Source: Azospirillum brasilense (GTDB taxonomy: Bacteria; Pseudomonadota; Alphaproteobacteria; Azospirillales; Azospirillaceae). Taken from it: a stretch of DNA of 64,000 bases. The DNA lies in the NCBI RefSeq assembly GCF_007827815.1, contig NZ_VITH01000013.1:116352-180351 (forward strand). The letters run 5' to 3'. Position 1 is the first letter of the stretch. Each line of letters begins with the position of its first letter. Below the pieces are notes generated by a model. That model was not told the origin of the DNA and ran no database searches. It saw only the letters and a program-made list of their open reading frames with translations. Below are positions 1 to 8,130 of the stretch, piece by piece. Both the position numbers and the translations under genes were made by a program.

Positions 1-237
1 GTCAACCCGCACCGACCCGACGTAGAGCGCGCCGTCGCGGATGCTGTAGTCGGCGCCGTTCTGCTTCAGCAGCATGTGGGCCAGCGCCATGCTGCGCTCC
101 CGCTGCTCCTGCGCGGAGGCGGCGCTGCGGTCGCTCAGCACATGGCTGGAGGCCAGAGTCAGCACGATGGCCAGGATGAACAGCCCCAGCACATTCAGAA
201 GGGACAGTTTGGCGGTCAGGGAGAGGTTTTTCAGCAC
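1..237 (-). CDS. Methyl-accepting chemotaxis protein, N-terminal fragment
   Basis: The gene runs off the left edge; 79 codons are visible from a GTG start. The protein opens with a short basic segment (LKNLSLTAKLSLLN) and a transmembrane helix (VLGLFILAIVLTLASS). A periplasmic stretch follows whose end (NGADYSIRDGALYVGSVRVD) resembles the start of Cache-type sensor domains of chemoreceptors. The expected role is ligand sensing at the inner membrane and signalling to CheA. GTG was chosen because no in-frame ATG precedes it and an AGGG lies about 7 bases upstream. HAMP and signalling domains lie outside the window, so a Cache-containing kinase or cyclase is also possible. Confidence 0.65.
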   Translation of the reverse strand, partial: MLKNLSLTAKLSLLNVLGLFILAIVLTLASSHVLSDRSAASAQEQRERSMALAHMLLKQNGADYSIRDGALYVGSVRVD

Positions 238-481
238 GTTCGGCCCTATGCGGCAATCGCTCCGCAGCCCTCGCCGACGGAGATAGGCTTTTAGTCTAAT
301 ACGGTTTTATCCATTCGTCCGCGTGCAATTTTTCGGAGTCGGTCTCCCGTCCGTTCCACCGGGGAGACCCGATCGACCGCCATGCAGCGGGCGCACGGCG
401 CGTCTTCCTTGGTTGGCGGCGCATGTGGCCCTAGGTTAGGGCAGCCGCTTTTGGCAACCGACCCTTTTCCCGGACTCCCCC
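238..481. other. Divergent intergenic region with a leader hairpin
   Basis: This 244-base region separates the leftward chemoreceptor from the rightward ABC exporter, so it must hold both promoters. I see an 8-bp inverted repeat, GGTCTCCC at 341-348 and GGGAGACC at 362-369, which could form a hairpin in the exporter leader. I cannot assign an operator. Confidence 0.35.
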
Positions 482-2341
482 ATGCGCCGCCGCACCAGCA
501 ACCCCAGCCCGGCCCCGTCCTATGCGGAGGCCGCGTCCAGCACCGGCGACATGGCGGCGCTGCGCTCGCTCGTCCCCTATCTGTGGCCGCAGGATTCCTT
601 CGAGACGAAGCTGCGCGTCGTCGTGGCGCTGGTCCTGCTGGTCGGCGCCAAGGTGGCGAACGTCTGGGTTCCGCTCTTCTACAAGCGGGCGGTCGACGCC
701 CTGTCGCCGGGCGACGCCGGGGCGCTGGTGACGATCCCGCTGGGGCTGATCGTCGCCTACGGGCTGGCACGCGTGATGTCGCTGGTCTTCGCGGAACTGC
801 GCGACGCGGTGTTCGCCAACGTCGCCCAGCGCACGATCCGCAAGGTCGCCCTGTCGGTCTTCCAGCATCTGCACGCCCTGTCGCTGCGCTTCCATCTGGA
901 GCGGCAGACCGGCGGCCTGACCCGCTCGCTGGAGCGCGGCACCCGCGCCATCGAGACGCTGCTGCGTTACGCCCTGTTCTCCATCGTGCCGACGCTGGTC
1001 GAGATCACGCTGGTCTGCGTGATCCTGTGGCGGATGTTCGACGGCTGGTTCGCGCTGGCGACCTTCGCCACGGTGGGAAGCTACATCGCCTACACCTTCT
1101 TCGTGTCGGAATGGCGCATCCAGTTCCGCCGCGCCATGAACGAGACCGACAACAAGGCCAACACCAAGGCGGTGGACAGCCTGCTGAACTACGAGACCGT
1201 CAAGTATTTCGGCAACGAGGGGCACGAGGCCCGGCGCTACGACCAAGCGCTGGCCTCCTACGAGCAGGCGGCGGTCAAGAGCCAGCGCAGCCTGTCGCTG
1301 CTGAACATCGGCCAGTCGGCGATCATCTCGCTGGGGCTGGCGGTTGTCATGGGCATGGCGGCGCGCGGCATCGTCAACGGCACGATGACGCTGGGCGACT
1401 TCGTTCTGGTGAACACCTACCTGCTCCAGCTCTACCAGCCGCTGAACTTCTTCGGGGTGGTGTACCGCGAGATCAAGCAGGCGCTGATCGACGTGGAATC
1501 GATGGTGACGCTGCTGTCGGTGGACCGCGAGGTGGCCGACCGGCCGGGCGCACCGGCGCTGGACATCACGGGGGGCGAGCTGCGCTTCGACGGGGTGGAG
1601 TTCGGCTACGACCCGCGGCGCCCGATCCTCAAGGGGGTGAGCTTCACCGTGCCCGCCGGGCGGACGGTGGCCATCGTCGGGCCGTCCGGGGCGGGCAAAT
1701 CGACCATCGGACGGCTGCTGTTCCGCTTCTACGACGTGTCGGGCGGCGGCATCCTGATCGACGGGCAGGACATCCGGGAGGTGACCCAGCAATCGCTGCG
1801 CGGCGCCATCGGCATCGTCCCGCAGGACACGGTGCTGTTCAACGACACGGTCTATTACAACATCGCCTACGGCCGCCCCGGCGCCAGCCCGGCGGAGGTC
1901 GAGCAGGCGGCCCGGCTGGCCCACATCCACAACTTCATCATGGCGCTCCCCGACGGCTACGAGACCACGGTGGGGGAGCGCGGGCTGAAGCTGTCCGGCG
2001 GCGAGAAGCAGCGCGTCGCCATCGCCCGCACCATCCTGAAGAACCCGGCGATCCTGCTGTTCGACGAGGCGACTTCGGCGCTCGACACCCACACCGAGCG
2101 GGAGATCCAGGCGAACCTGCGCGAGGTCAGCCGCGGCCGCACCACGCTCGTGATCGCGCACCGCCTGTCCACCGTGATCGACGCCGACGAGATCCTGGTG
2201 ATGGAGGCCGGGCGTGTGATCGAACGGGGACGCCACATGGAACTGCTGTCGCGCGGCGGCGCCTATGCCGCATTGTGGGCGCGGCAGCAGGAATCCTCCC
2301 AGGGGCCGGAACCGGTTCCGGAAGTCCTCGCCCCCACTTAA
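482..2341 (+). CDS. ABC exporter, Atm1/ABCB7-type half-transporter
   Basis: A 619-residue protein with an N-terminal six-helix exporter membrane domain (about residues 30-340) fused to an ATPase domain. Visible motifs are Walker A GPSGAGKS (400-407), signature LSGGE (504-508) and Walker B ILLFDEATS (from 524). The conserved NYETVKYFGNE segment in the membrane domain is typical of the Atm1/HMT1 family, which exports glutathione-linked sulfur or metal conjugates and acts as a homodimer in the inner membrane. The heme oxygenase gene follows 26 bases downstream on the same strand and may be co-transcribed. Family assignment is firm; the substrate is not visible. Confidence 0.88.
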   Translation: MRRRTSNPSPAPSYAEAASSTGDMAALRSLVPYLWPQDSFETKLRVVVALVLLVGAKVANVWVPLFYKRAVDALSPGDAGALVTIPLGLIVAYGLARVMSLVFAELRDAVFANVAQRTIRKVALSVFQHLHALSLRFHLERQTGGLTRSLERGTRAIETLLRYALFSIVPTLVEITLVCVILWRMFDGWFALATFATVGSYIAYTFFVSEWRIQFRRAMNETDNKANTKAVDSLLNYETVKYFGNEGHEARRYDQALASYEQAAVKSQRSLSLLNIGQSAIISLGLAVVMGMAARGIVNGTMTLGDFVLVNTYLLQLYQPLNFFGVVYREIKQALIDVESMVTLLSVDREVADRPGAPALDITGGELRFDGVEFGYDPRRPILKGVSFTVPAGRTVAIVGPSGAGKSTIGRLLFRFYDVSGGGILIDGQDIREVTQQSLRGAIGIVPQDTVLFNDTVYYNIAYGRPGASPAEVEQAARLAHIHNFIMALPDGYETTVGERGLKLSGGEKQRVAIARTILKNPAILLFDEATSALDTHTEREIQANLREVSRGRTTLVIAHRLSTVIDADEILVMEAGRVIERGRHMELLSRGGAYAALWARQQESSQGPEPVPEVLAPT

Positions 2342-2367
2342 CCTCATCATCACGACGGAGCATCCCT

Positions 2368-2925
2368 TTGGGACCGGTACGGCAGGCGCTGCGCGAGGCG
2401 ACCCGCGACATTCATGAACGGCTGGACCGCGCGGCGGTCCTGCGCCCGCTGACCAGCCCGACGATCACCGTGGAGGAGTATCGCAACGCCCTGATCGCCC
2501 TGCACGGCTTCAACGCCCCCATTGAGAGGGCGTTGGGCGAGGGGGCCGAGCGGCTGGACCTGCTGCGCGCCGATCTCGCCGATCTGGGGGTGGATGCGGA
2601 CTCATTACCGGTGGCCGCGGCGTTGCCGGCGCTGGACGGCCTGCCGGCGCGGCTGGCGGCGCGCTACGTGCTCGACGGCTCCGCCCATGGTGGGCGGGCG
2701 ATGCTGCCCAACGTCTCCCGCGCGCTGGGCTTCGACGCCACGCGCGGGGCGCGCTTCCTGGCCTCGGCCGGGATCGACATGGCCGGCCGGTGGAAGGCGC
2801 TGCTCGCCCGGCTGGAGAGCGATCTGGAGACGCCCGAATCGGCGCAGGCCGCCTGCGCCACGGCGGTCGCCCTGTTCGCCGCGCTGGAGGTCTGGCTGGA
2901 CGGGCTGGCCGCGAAGGCGGCGTGA
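2368..2925 (+). CDS. Biliverdin-producing heme oxygenase
   Basis: A 185-residue protein resembling bacterial heme oxygenases of the BphO/HmuO type, which open heme to biliverdin, CO and iron. The proximal-ligand region is visible as LREATRDIHERLD, with His16 the likely heme ligand. A YVLDGSAHGGR segment near residues 95-105 matches the family's YVLEGS-GG region. The start is read as TTG at 2368 because GACGGAG lies 8-15 bases upstream and the similarity begins there; a longer frame would fuse it to the preceding gene's shadow. No bacteriophytochrome gene is next to it, so iron recovery and chromophore supply are both possible. Confidence 0.8.
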   Translation: MGPVRQALREATRDIHERLDRAAVLRPLTSPTITVEEYRNALIALHGFNAPIERALGEGAERLDLLRADLADLGVDADSLPVAAALPALDGLPARLAARYVLDGSAHGGRAMLPNVSRALGFDATRGARFLASAGIDMAGRWKALLARLESDLETPESAQAACATAVALFAALEVWLDGLAAKAA

Positions 2926-3005
2926 CGCTCATCGAAGCCGACCGATCGACGCAGCGGATCGAAGAGGGGCTTCACCGCGCCCGCCGCGCCCGCTAGGGTC
3001 CTGCC

Positions 3006-4010
3006 ATGACGACCGCTCCCGCCCCCGCCCTCACCACCCCCGCCGCGCTCGCCGACGCGGTGCTGCGGGGTGACCGCCGCGCGCTCGCCCGCGCCATCAC
3101 GCTGATCGAATCGACCCGGCGCGACCACCGCGCCCAGGCCGACGCCCTGCTGGAGACTCTCCTTCCCCACACCGGCAACTCGGTGCGGGTGGGCATCTCC
3201 GGCGTGCCGGGGGTGGGCAAGTCGACCTTCATCGAGGCGTTCGGGCAGCACGTCATCGCGGGGGGGCACAAGGTGGCGGTTCTGGCCATCGACCCGTCGT
3301 CGCAGCGCACCGGCGGCTCCATCCTGGGCGACAAGACCCGCATGGTGGACCTGTCGCGCGAACCGAACGCTTTCATCCGCCCGTCGCCCGCCGGCGCCAC
3401 GCTGGGCGGTGTGGCCCGCCGCACGCGCGAGGCCATGCTGGTCTGCGAGGCGGCGGGCTTCGACGTGATCGTCGTTGAGACGGTGGGGGTCGGCCAGTCG
3501 GAGACGGCGGTGGCCGACATGGTCGACCTGTTCATGCTGCTGCTGCTGCCCGCCGGGGGCGACGAGCTTCAGGGCATCAAGAAGGGCATCGTCGAGCTGG
3601 CCGACCTCGTGGTCGTCAACAAGGCGGACGGCGACCTCGCCAACACGGCGCGGCATACCGTCGCGGACTACCGCCACGCCCTGACCCTGCTGCGCCACGG
3701 CGACTGGCGCGTGCCGGTGCTGAGCTGCTCGGCCATCACGAAAGCCGGCATCGACTCGGTGTGGGAGACCATCGGGGAGCACAAGGCGATCACCGAGGCG
3801 TCCGGCGTCCGCGCCACGCGCCGCGCCGAGCAGGCCCGCGCCTGGCTGTGGAGCGAGATCCGCGAGACGCTGGTCGACGCCTTCAAGGGGCATCCGGCCG
3901 TGCGCGCCGATCTGTCGGCGCTGGAATCCCGCGTCACCGGCGGCGCCATCACCCCCACCGCCGCTGCACGCGTTCTGCTTGAAAAGTTCCTCGGACGCGC
4001 GGTGGAGTAG
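3006..4010 (+). CDS. meaB: Methylmalonyl-CoA mutase-associated GTPase MeaB (ArgK family)
   Basis: 334 residues, the usual length for MeaB. It has a G1/P-loop GVPGVGKS (66-73), a conserved AIDPSSQRTGGSILGDKTRM region, VETVGVGQSE, and the NKAD guanine-specificity motif (VVNKADGD). MeaB is a G3E-type GTPase that loads and protects adenosylcobalamin on methylmalonyl-CoA mutase, in propionate and branched-chain metabolism. The mutase gene is not beside it here. The window also carries a B12 uptake operon near 35-40 kb, consistent with a B12-using cell. Confidence 0.93.
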   Translation: MTTAPAPALTTPAALADAVLRGDRRALARAITLIESTRRDHRAQADALLETLLPHTGNSVRVGISGVPGVGKSTFIEAFGQHVIAGGHKVAVLAIDPSSQRTGGSILGDKTRMVDLSREPNAFIRPSPAGATLGGVARRTREAMLVCEAAGFDVIVVETVGVGQSETAVADMVDLFMLLLLPAGGDELQGIKKGIVELADLVVVNKADGDLANTARHTVADYRHALTLLRHGDWRVPVLSCSAITKAGIDSVWETIGEHKAITEASGVRATRRAEQARAWLWSEIRETLVDAFKGHPAVRADLSALESRVTGGAITPTAAARVLLEKFLGRAVE

Positions 4011-4205
4011 GTCCTTTCGGGTATGCTGCACCGCAACATTTCCGTTGCGCCGCGATTCTCCCGTGCATAAGGTGGCGTGGGCGGAAAAGGAGCGCCACCG
4101 TGGCGCTTGGGCGAGAGGTTTGCCCGCAGTCTCCTGGGGTATGAGCCGGAGTTGACTTGTCCGACACCGCCTCCGCGTCGAGTCGCCAACGGGAGACCTT
4201 AGGAC

Positions 4206-5039
4206 ATGGCCGCCAACTTTCTCGATCTGTTTGAACGCTTCAATCCCCTGACCAATGGGCCTCTCGCCCTGTCGCCGCTGGGCAAGGTGAACGCCGGGAC
4301 CTACGCGGCCCGCACGACCCGCGTCGCCGGCGTGATGCAGGATGGCTGCCGCCGCCTGCTCGACGGCGTCACCGCCGGCATCGGCGAGACGACCCAGCTC
4401 GCCGGCGAATTCGCCAAGGTGCGCAGCCCGGCCGACCTCGTCGCCGTGCAGCGCGAATGGGCGACCGTCGCCCAGGCCCGCGTCGTCAACCAGGTGCAGA
4501 CCGTCCTCGACGTCTCCTCGAAGATCGCCGCCGAACTGGGCGTCAGCCCGGTGGCCCTGACTCCGGCCGCCCCGGCTCCGAAGGCTGCTCCGGTGGCCGC
4601 CCCGGTCGCGGCGCCGGTTCCCGCTCCGAAGGCGGAGGCTCCGAAGGTCGAAGCGCCCAAGGCTGAGGAGAAGAAGGCCGAGGTGAAAGCCGAGGCGGCT
4701 CCCGCCCCGGCGCCGAAGAAGGCTCCGGCGGCCCGCAAGGCTCCGGTCAAGGCCGCCGCTCCCAAGGCGGAGACCCCGAAGGCCGAGGCGCCCGCTCCGA
4801 AGGCGGAGCCGGTGAAGGCCGAAACGCCGAAGGTCGAGGCGGCTCCCGCCCCGGCGCCCAAGGCGGAAGCCCCGAAGCCCGACGTGAAGGCCGCCCCGAA
4901 GGTCGAGGAAAAGAAGGCGGACGTGAAGGCTGAGGCGCCCAAGGCCGAAGCCGCCAAGGCCGACGCGCCGAAGCCGGAAGAGGCCAAGGCCGCCCCGAAG
5001 GCTGAGGAGAAGAAGGCCGCCGCTCCCGCCGCCGAGTGA
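4206..5039 (+). CDS. Phasin family protein with long Ala/Pro/Lys-rich tail
   Basis: 277 residues. The first ~115 are amphipathic and alpha-helical and look like a phasin domain (KVRSPADLVAVQREWA is typical), which coats polyhydroxybutyrate granules. From about residue 118 to the end it is low-complexity, built from APKAEAPK/VKAE-type units, like the histone-H1-like tails of some PHB-granule and nucleoid-binding proteins. The start follows GGGAGACC with suitable spacing. The 195-base upstream gap contains TGCACCGCA (4027-4035), which could be a TGC-N3-GCA PhaR-type site, but this is weak. A hairpin follows the stop codon. Confidence 0.82.
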   Translation: MAANFLDLFERFNPLTNGPLALSPLGKVNAGTYAARTTRVAGVMQDGCRRLLDGVTAGIGETTQLAGEFAKVRSPADLVAVQREWATVAQARVVNQVQTVLDVSSKIAAELGVSPVALTPAAPAPKAAPVAAPVAAPVPAPKAEAPKVEAPKAEEKKAEVKAEAAPAPAPKKAPAARKAPVKAAAPKAETPKAEAPAPKAEPVKAETPKVEAAPAPAPKAEAPKPDVKAAPKVEEKKADVKAEAPKAEAAKADAPKPEEAKAAPKAEEKKAAAPAAE

Positions 5040-5047
5040 TTCCACCG

Positions 5048-5082
5048 GATCGCGGTCCCCGCCGGCCCGGGGACCGTCGATC
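5048..5082 (+). terminator. Hairpin after the phasin gene
   Basis: A nested inverted repeat 8 bases after the phasin stop: outer GATCG/CGATC (5048-5052, 5078-5082) and inner CGGTCCCCG/CGGGGACCG (5053-5061, 5068-5076) with a 6-base loop. There is no T run, so it may protect the 3' end or act as a weak terminator rather than a strong intrinsic terminator. Confidence 0.5.
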
Positions 5083-5083
5083 G

Positions 5084-5121
5084 GCGCGCGCCCGTCTCTT
5101 CCTTCCTTGACGGGCGCGCGC
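5084..5121. repeat. 13-bp perfect inverted repeat overlapping the rpmB promoter
   Basis: GCGCGCGCCCGTC (5084-5096) and GACGGGCGCGCGC (5109-5121) are exact inverted repeats with a 12-base pyrimidine-rich spacer. The right arm overlaps the -35 region of the rpmB promoter, so the structure can form in read-through transcripts from the phasin gene, or in the DNA as an operator. Confidence 0.6.
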
Positions 5122-5136
5122 TTGTTCGACTATAAC
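5107..5136 (+). promoter_or_regulatory. Sigma-70-type promoter for rpmB
   Basis: TTGACG (5107-5112) and TATAAC (5131-5136) are separated by 18 bases and lie about 70 bases before the L28 start codon. Both hexamers are close to the housekeeping consensus. No competing promoter is evident in the gap. Confidence 0.7.
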
Positions 5137-5203
5137 GCCGCCTCCTTCGGGCGGTATGCTGCCCGGGACCGGGTTTCATTTGCTAAAATAAAGGATCACT
5201 CCG

Positions 5204-5506
5204 ATGGCACGTCGGTGCTCCGTGACCGGCAAGGGCACGCAGTTTGGCAACAACGTCAGCCACGCCAACAACAAGACCCGCCGCCGTTTCCAGCCGAACC
5301 TGCAGGAAACCGCGCTGCTGAGCGACGCTCTGGGTCAGATGGTGCGCCTGCGTATCTCCACCAACGCGATCCGTTCGATCGAGCACAAGGGCGGCCTCGA
5401 CGCCTTCCTGCTCGACGCGAAGGACGACGTCCTCAGCCTGGAAGCGCGCCGCCTGAAGCGCCGCATCGCCAAGGCCCAGGACAAGCAGCAGGCCGTCGCG
5501 GCCTGA
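5204..5506 (+). CDS. rpmB: 50S ribosomal protein L28
   Basis: 100 residues, standard for alphaproteobacterial L28. It begins MARRCSVTGKGTQFGNNVSH and continues with NKTRRRFQPNLQ, the family hallmarks. It is a structural protein of the large ribosomal subunit. The gene stands alone with its own strong promoter and a classical terminator. rpmG (L33), often a neighbour in other groups, is not adjacent. Confidence 0.97.
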   Translation: MARRCSVTGKGTQFGNNVSHANNKTRRRFQPNLQETALLSDALGQMVRLRISTNAIRSIEHKGGLDAFLLDAKDDVLSLEARRLKRRIAKAQDKQQAVAA

Positions 5507-5648
5507 GGCTGACCGCCTGGAGGCGCCGGAGCGCATCCAGGCGATTCTGGTGATGTCACCGCGGAACGGCAAACTCCGCGGCCGGGTGCTGAGCCCCACA
5601 CCAGGACGACTCCGACTCTCGGTTGCACCGAACCCCGGTTGAGAGTGC

Positions 5649-5682
5649 CGCGCGCATCGCCGAAAGGCTTTGCGCGCGTTTT
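5649..5682 (+). terminator. Intrinsic terminator downstream of rpmB
   Basis: CGCGCGCA (5649-5656) pairs with TGCGCGCG (5671-5678), enclosing a small GCC-GAAA-GGC hairpin, and is followed by TTTT. The ~140 bases between rpmB and this site also hold two weaker hairpins (5514-5543 and near 5559-5582). The 3' untranslated region of rpmB is therefore structured. Confidence 0.75.
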
Positions 5683-5702
5683 GTCGTGTCCGGACAGCGA
5701 GT

Positions 5703-6476
5703 CTAGAACGATCGCTGCACGCCCAGCAGGAGGCGGTAGCGCGGCGAATCGGGGCCGAATCCGACGCCGACACCGGCACCCACGGCGAGGTCTTCGCCGA
5801 CGAGATGCCGGACGCCGGCCTCCACGAAATTGTCGGCCTTGCCGCGTTCCTGCGACTGCTCGCGCACCACGTCGAAGGCCACGGCGGTGGCGGGGCCGAC
5901 CGGGGCGTTCATCCCGGCGGCCATGATGAAGCGGTTGTCGCGCTCGCCCGGCTCAGGATCGAACAGATGCCGCCAGGACAGGTTGGCGTGCAGGCGCGGC
6001 GCGCCGGCGGCGGTGCCGAGCGGCTGGGTCAGGCGCCCGGTGATCCCAGCCTCCGTCGTCTTGCTCCCCGACCCGTAGGGGATGCTGACCAGCGGCTCCA
6101 CCGACAGGCCCAGCCAGCCCTGCGAGGGTTCGCGGATGTTGTATTCGGCGGACAACTTGACGTCGCCCTGCTGCGCGTCGTCGGCGTTGCCGACGCGGTA
6201 GCCGGGGTTGACCTTCAGCGCCAGGCCGTTGGCGACGCCGACCTGGAGTTCCGGGTCGAAGGTCAGGCGGTTGCGCCCTCCGTCCCCCTTCAGCCGGTCG
6301 AAGAAAGCACGGACCTTCACGTCGACGCTGCCCTTCTCGATGGCGGCGGCGTCCTCGACGGTGATCGGCAGCTCCGACGACAGCGCCATGCGCTCGTCGT
6401 CCTGCGCGCTGGCGGTGCCTGCAAGGGCCAGCAGCCCGGCGGCGAGGGTGAGGCCCGCGAGGGCGGCGTGGCGCAT
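5703..6476 (-). CDS. Predicted outer-membrane beta-barrel protein
   Basis: 257 residues with a clear signal peptide (MRHAALAGLTLAAGLLALAGTASA, cleavage after residue 24). The rest shows alternating polar/hydrophobic strands and a C-terminal aromatic end (LLLGVQRSF), typical of proteins inserted by the BAM machinery. Conserved-looking stretches such as LKVNPGYRVGN and WLGLSVEPLVSIPYGSG recall the Phenol_MetA_deg-like transporter/porin group. The function is unknown. It lies downstream of recX on the same strand with a 74-base gap. Confidence 0.6.
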   Translation of the reverse strand: MRHAALAGLTLAAGLLALAGTASAQDDERMALSSELPITVEDAAAIEKGSVDVKVRAFFDRLKGDGGRNRLTFDPELQVGVANGLALKVNPGYRVGNADDAQQGDVKLSAEYNIREPSQGWLGLSVEPLVSIPYGSGSKTTEAGITGRLTQPLGTAAGAPRLHANLSWRHLFDPEPGERDNRFIMAAGMNAPVGPATAVAFDVVREQSQERGKADNFVEAGVRHLVGEDLAVGAGVGVGFGPDSPRYRLLLGVQRSF

Positions 6477-6550
6477 GTCTGCTGTCCCGAACCGGTGGCG
6501 TTTGCCGAACAACAGCCGGGCGGGGCGAACGGGCCGCGGCGGGGACGGGG

Positions 6551-7111
6551 TTACTCCACCGAGTCGGGGTCTTCGGCGTCCACCACCCGCCGGGCGATGT
6601 CGTAGGCGAAGCCGGCGCGGCCCAGCGCCGCCAGATCCTTGTCGCGGAACTCCGCGCGCTTCTCCGGCAGGCGGTAGGGGCCGAGGCGGCGGCGGCGGGC
6701 CAGCGCCAGGGCGGCGGTCAGGTTCAGGTCGCCCTCGACCTCCTCGTCCAGCGACTCCAGGGCGCGGTCGGCCTCGTCGCGGCCGATTCCCTTGGCGGAC
6801 AGCTTCTCGCGGATGGCGCGGGTCGAGGTGCCGCGGCGATGCAGGCTGGCCGCGCGCATCTCGGCGTAGGCCGTGTCGTTCAGCAGGCCGCTGCGCAGGT
6901 AGCGGGCGATCAGATCCTCGACCCAGCGCGCCCCCTCCGCCGGGTCGGTGCCGTGGGCCTGGGCGGAACGGTCGACCTTGCGCATCAGCACGCGGCGCAG
7001 GCTGGCCGAGGAGCTGGCGAAGCGCTGGAGATAGTGCAGGGCCGCGTTCTCCAGATACTGGGCGGTGACGAGGCGCGGCGGCTTGCGGGCCGGCGGCTGG
7101 TCGCGGGTCAT
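6551..7111 (-). CDS. recX: RecX family regulatory protein
   Basis: 186 residues matching RecX in length and pattern. An early ENAALHYLQRFASSSASLRRVL block is followed by LIARYLRSGLLNDTAYA and GTSTRAIREKLSAKGI, the helical repeats of the family. RecX inhibits or modulates RecA filament growth. recA is not adjacent here, which is common in alphaproteobacteria. The gene starts 80 bases from the divergently oriented ABC-2 permease. Confidence 0.85.
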   Translation of the reverse strand: MTRDQPPARKPPRLVTAQYLENAALHYLQRFASSSASLRRVLMRKVDRSAQAHGTDPAEGARWVEDLIARYLRSGLLNDTAYAEMRAASLHRRGTSTRAIREKLSAKGIGRDEADRALESLDEEVEGDLNLTAALALARRRRLGPYRLPEKRAEFRDKDLAALGRAGFAYDIARRVVDAEDPDSVE

Positions 7112-7191
7112 GGCTGTCTCCCGTCCGGGGGCGGTTGCCGGAACGGGCGCCGCGCCCTAAAGTCCGGTCCAATCCTGTTGATCGTGGTGCG

Positions 7192-7995
7192 ATGACTCAT
7201 CCTCTCCCTCCCATGCCCCGCCAGGTCGGCGCCGTCAACTGGGTCGGCCTGTGGACCCTCTACGCGCGCGAGGTGCGCCGGTTCCTGAAGGTGCACCAGC
7301 AGACCGTCTGGGCGCCCGTGGTCACCACCCTGCTGTTCTACGCCGTCTTCGCGCTGGCGCTGGGCGGGGCGGTGCGGATGATCGGCACGGTGCCCTACCT
7401 GGAGTTCCTGGCCCCCGGCCTGATCATGATGGCGATGGCCCAGAACGCCTTCGCCAACACCTCCTCCTCCGTGGTGATCGCGAAGGTCCAGGGCAACATC
7501 GTCGACATCCTGATGCCGCCGATGGCCCCGCTGGAGCTGGCCTTCGGCTTCGTCATGGGCGGGGTGACGCGCGGCCTGCTGGTCGGGCTGGTCACCGGCC
7601 TGGCCATCTGGGCCTTCGTGCCGGTGCGCATCGCCCATCCGGAGTTCGTGATCTTCCACGCCCTGATGGCCTCCATGCTGCTGTCGCTGCTCGGGCTGGT
7701 CGGCGGCATCTGGTCGGAGAAGTTCGACAACATCGCGGCGGTGACCAACTTCGTGGTGACGCCGCTGTCCTTCCTGTCCGGCACCTTCTATTCGGTGGAG
7801 ACGCTGCCGCCGGTGTTCTGGTGGATCGCCCATGTCGACCCGTTCTTCTACATGATCGACGGCTTCCGCTACGGCTTCATCGGGCGGTCGGACGGCACGC
7901 TGGGGATCGGGATTCTCGTCATGCTGGCGGTCAACGGCGGCCTGTGGTGGCTGGCTTGGCGCATGCTGAAGACGGGCTACAAGCTGAAGGCGTAA
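7192..7995 (+). CDS. ABC-2 type transporter permease
   Basis: 267 residues with about six membrane helices and the ABC-2 family order: an N-terminal amphipathic region (LYAREVRRFLKVHQQTVWAP), paired helices, and the conserved C-terminal loop WWIAHVDPFFYMIDGFRYGF. Such permeases pair with a separate ATPase to export polysaccharides, drugs or lipids. No ATPase gene is adjacent, so its partner must be elsewhere. ATG 7192 is preferred over upstream alternatives because the family's cytoplasmic N-terminus begins there. Confidence 0.8.
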   Translation: MTHPLPPMPRQVGAVNWVGLWTLYAREVRRFLKVHQQTVWAPVVTTLLFYAVFALALGGAVRMIGTVPYLEFLAPGLIMMAMAQNAFANTSSSVVIAKVQGNIVDILMPPMAPLELAFGFVMGGVTRGLLVGLVTGLAIWAFVPVRIAHPEFVIFHALMASMLLSLLGLVGGIWSEKFDNIAAVTNFVVTPLSFLSGTFYSVETLPPVFWWIAHVDPFFYMIDGFRYGFIGRSDGTLGIGILVMLAVNGGLWWLAWRMLKTGYKLKA

Positions 7996-8042
7996 ATCCG
8001 CCCGAATTCGGCCGAATTCAGCCGGTTGGCGTAGCCAATCCG

Positions 8043-8071
8043 TTGACAGCGTGAAGTGACATCTTGATATT
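8043..8071 (+). promoter_or_regulatory. Promoter of the argD-argF operon
   Basis: TTGACA (8043-8048), 17 bases, then GATATT (8066-8071). The -35 is a perfect sigma-70 match. It sits about 60 bases upstream of the argD start, with a hairpin between. Confidence 0.6.
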
Positions 8072-8079
8072 CGACGGTT

Positions 8080-8105
8080 CCCGGCGGGCGAGGGTGTCCG
8101 CCGGG
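8080..8105 (+). promoter_or_regulatory. Leader hairpin before argD
   Basis: CCCGGCGG (8080-8087) and CCGCCGGG (8098-8105) form an 8-bp stem with a 10-base loop, followed by CTTTCCTC. It lies between the putative promoter and the argD ribosome-binding site. It may attenuate or stabilise the transcript; no leader peptide was identified. Confidence 0.4.
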
Positions 8106-8130
8106 CTTTCCTCATTCGGAGGTTTTCGCT

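Noticed and set aside
382..2925. An 847-codon plus-strand frame spanning the ABC exporter and the heme oxygenase
   Set aside because: Its first part is an Arg/Pro/Gly-rich shadow of the exporter in another frame; only the end (from 2368) is the real heme oxygenase.
4024..4038. PhaR-type operator upstream of the phasin gene
   Set aside because: Only a short TGC-N3-GCA is present and such matches are common by chance in G+C-rich DNA; mentioned in the phasin entry but not called.
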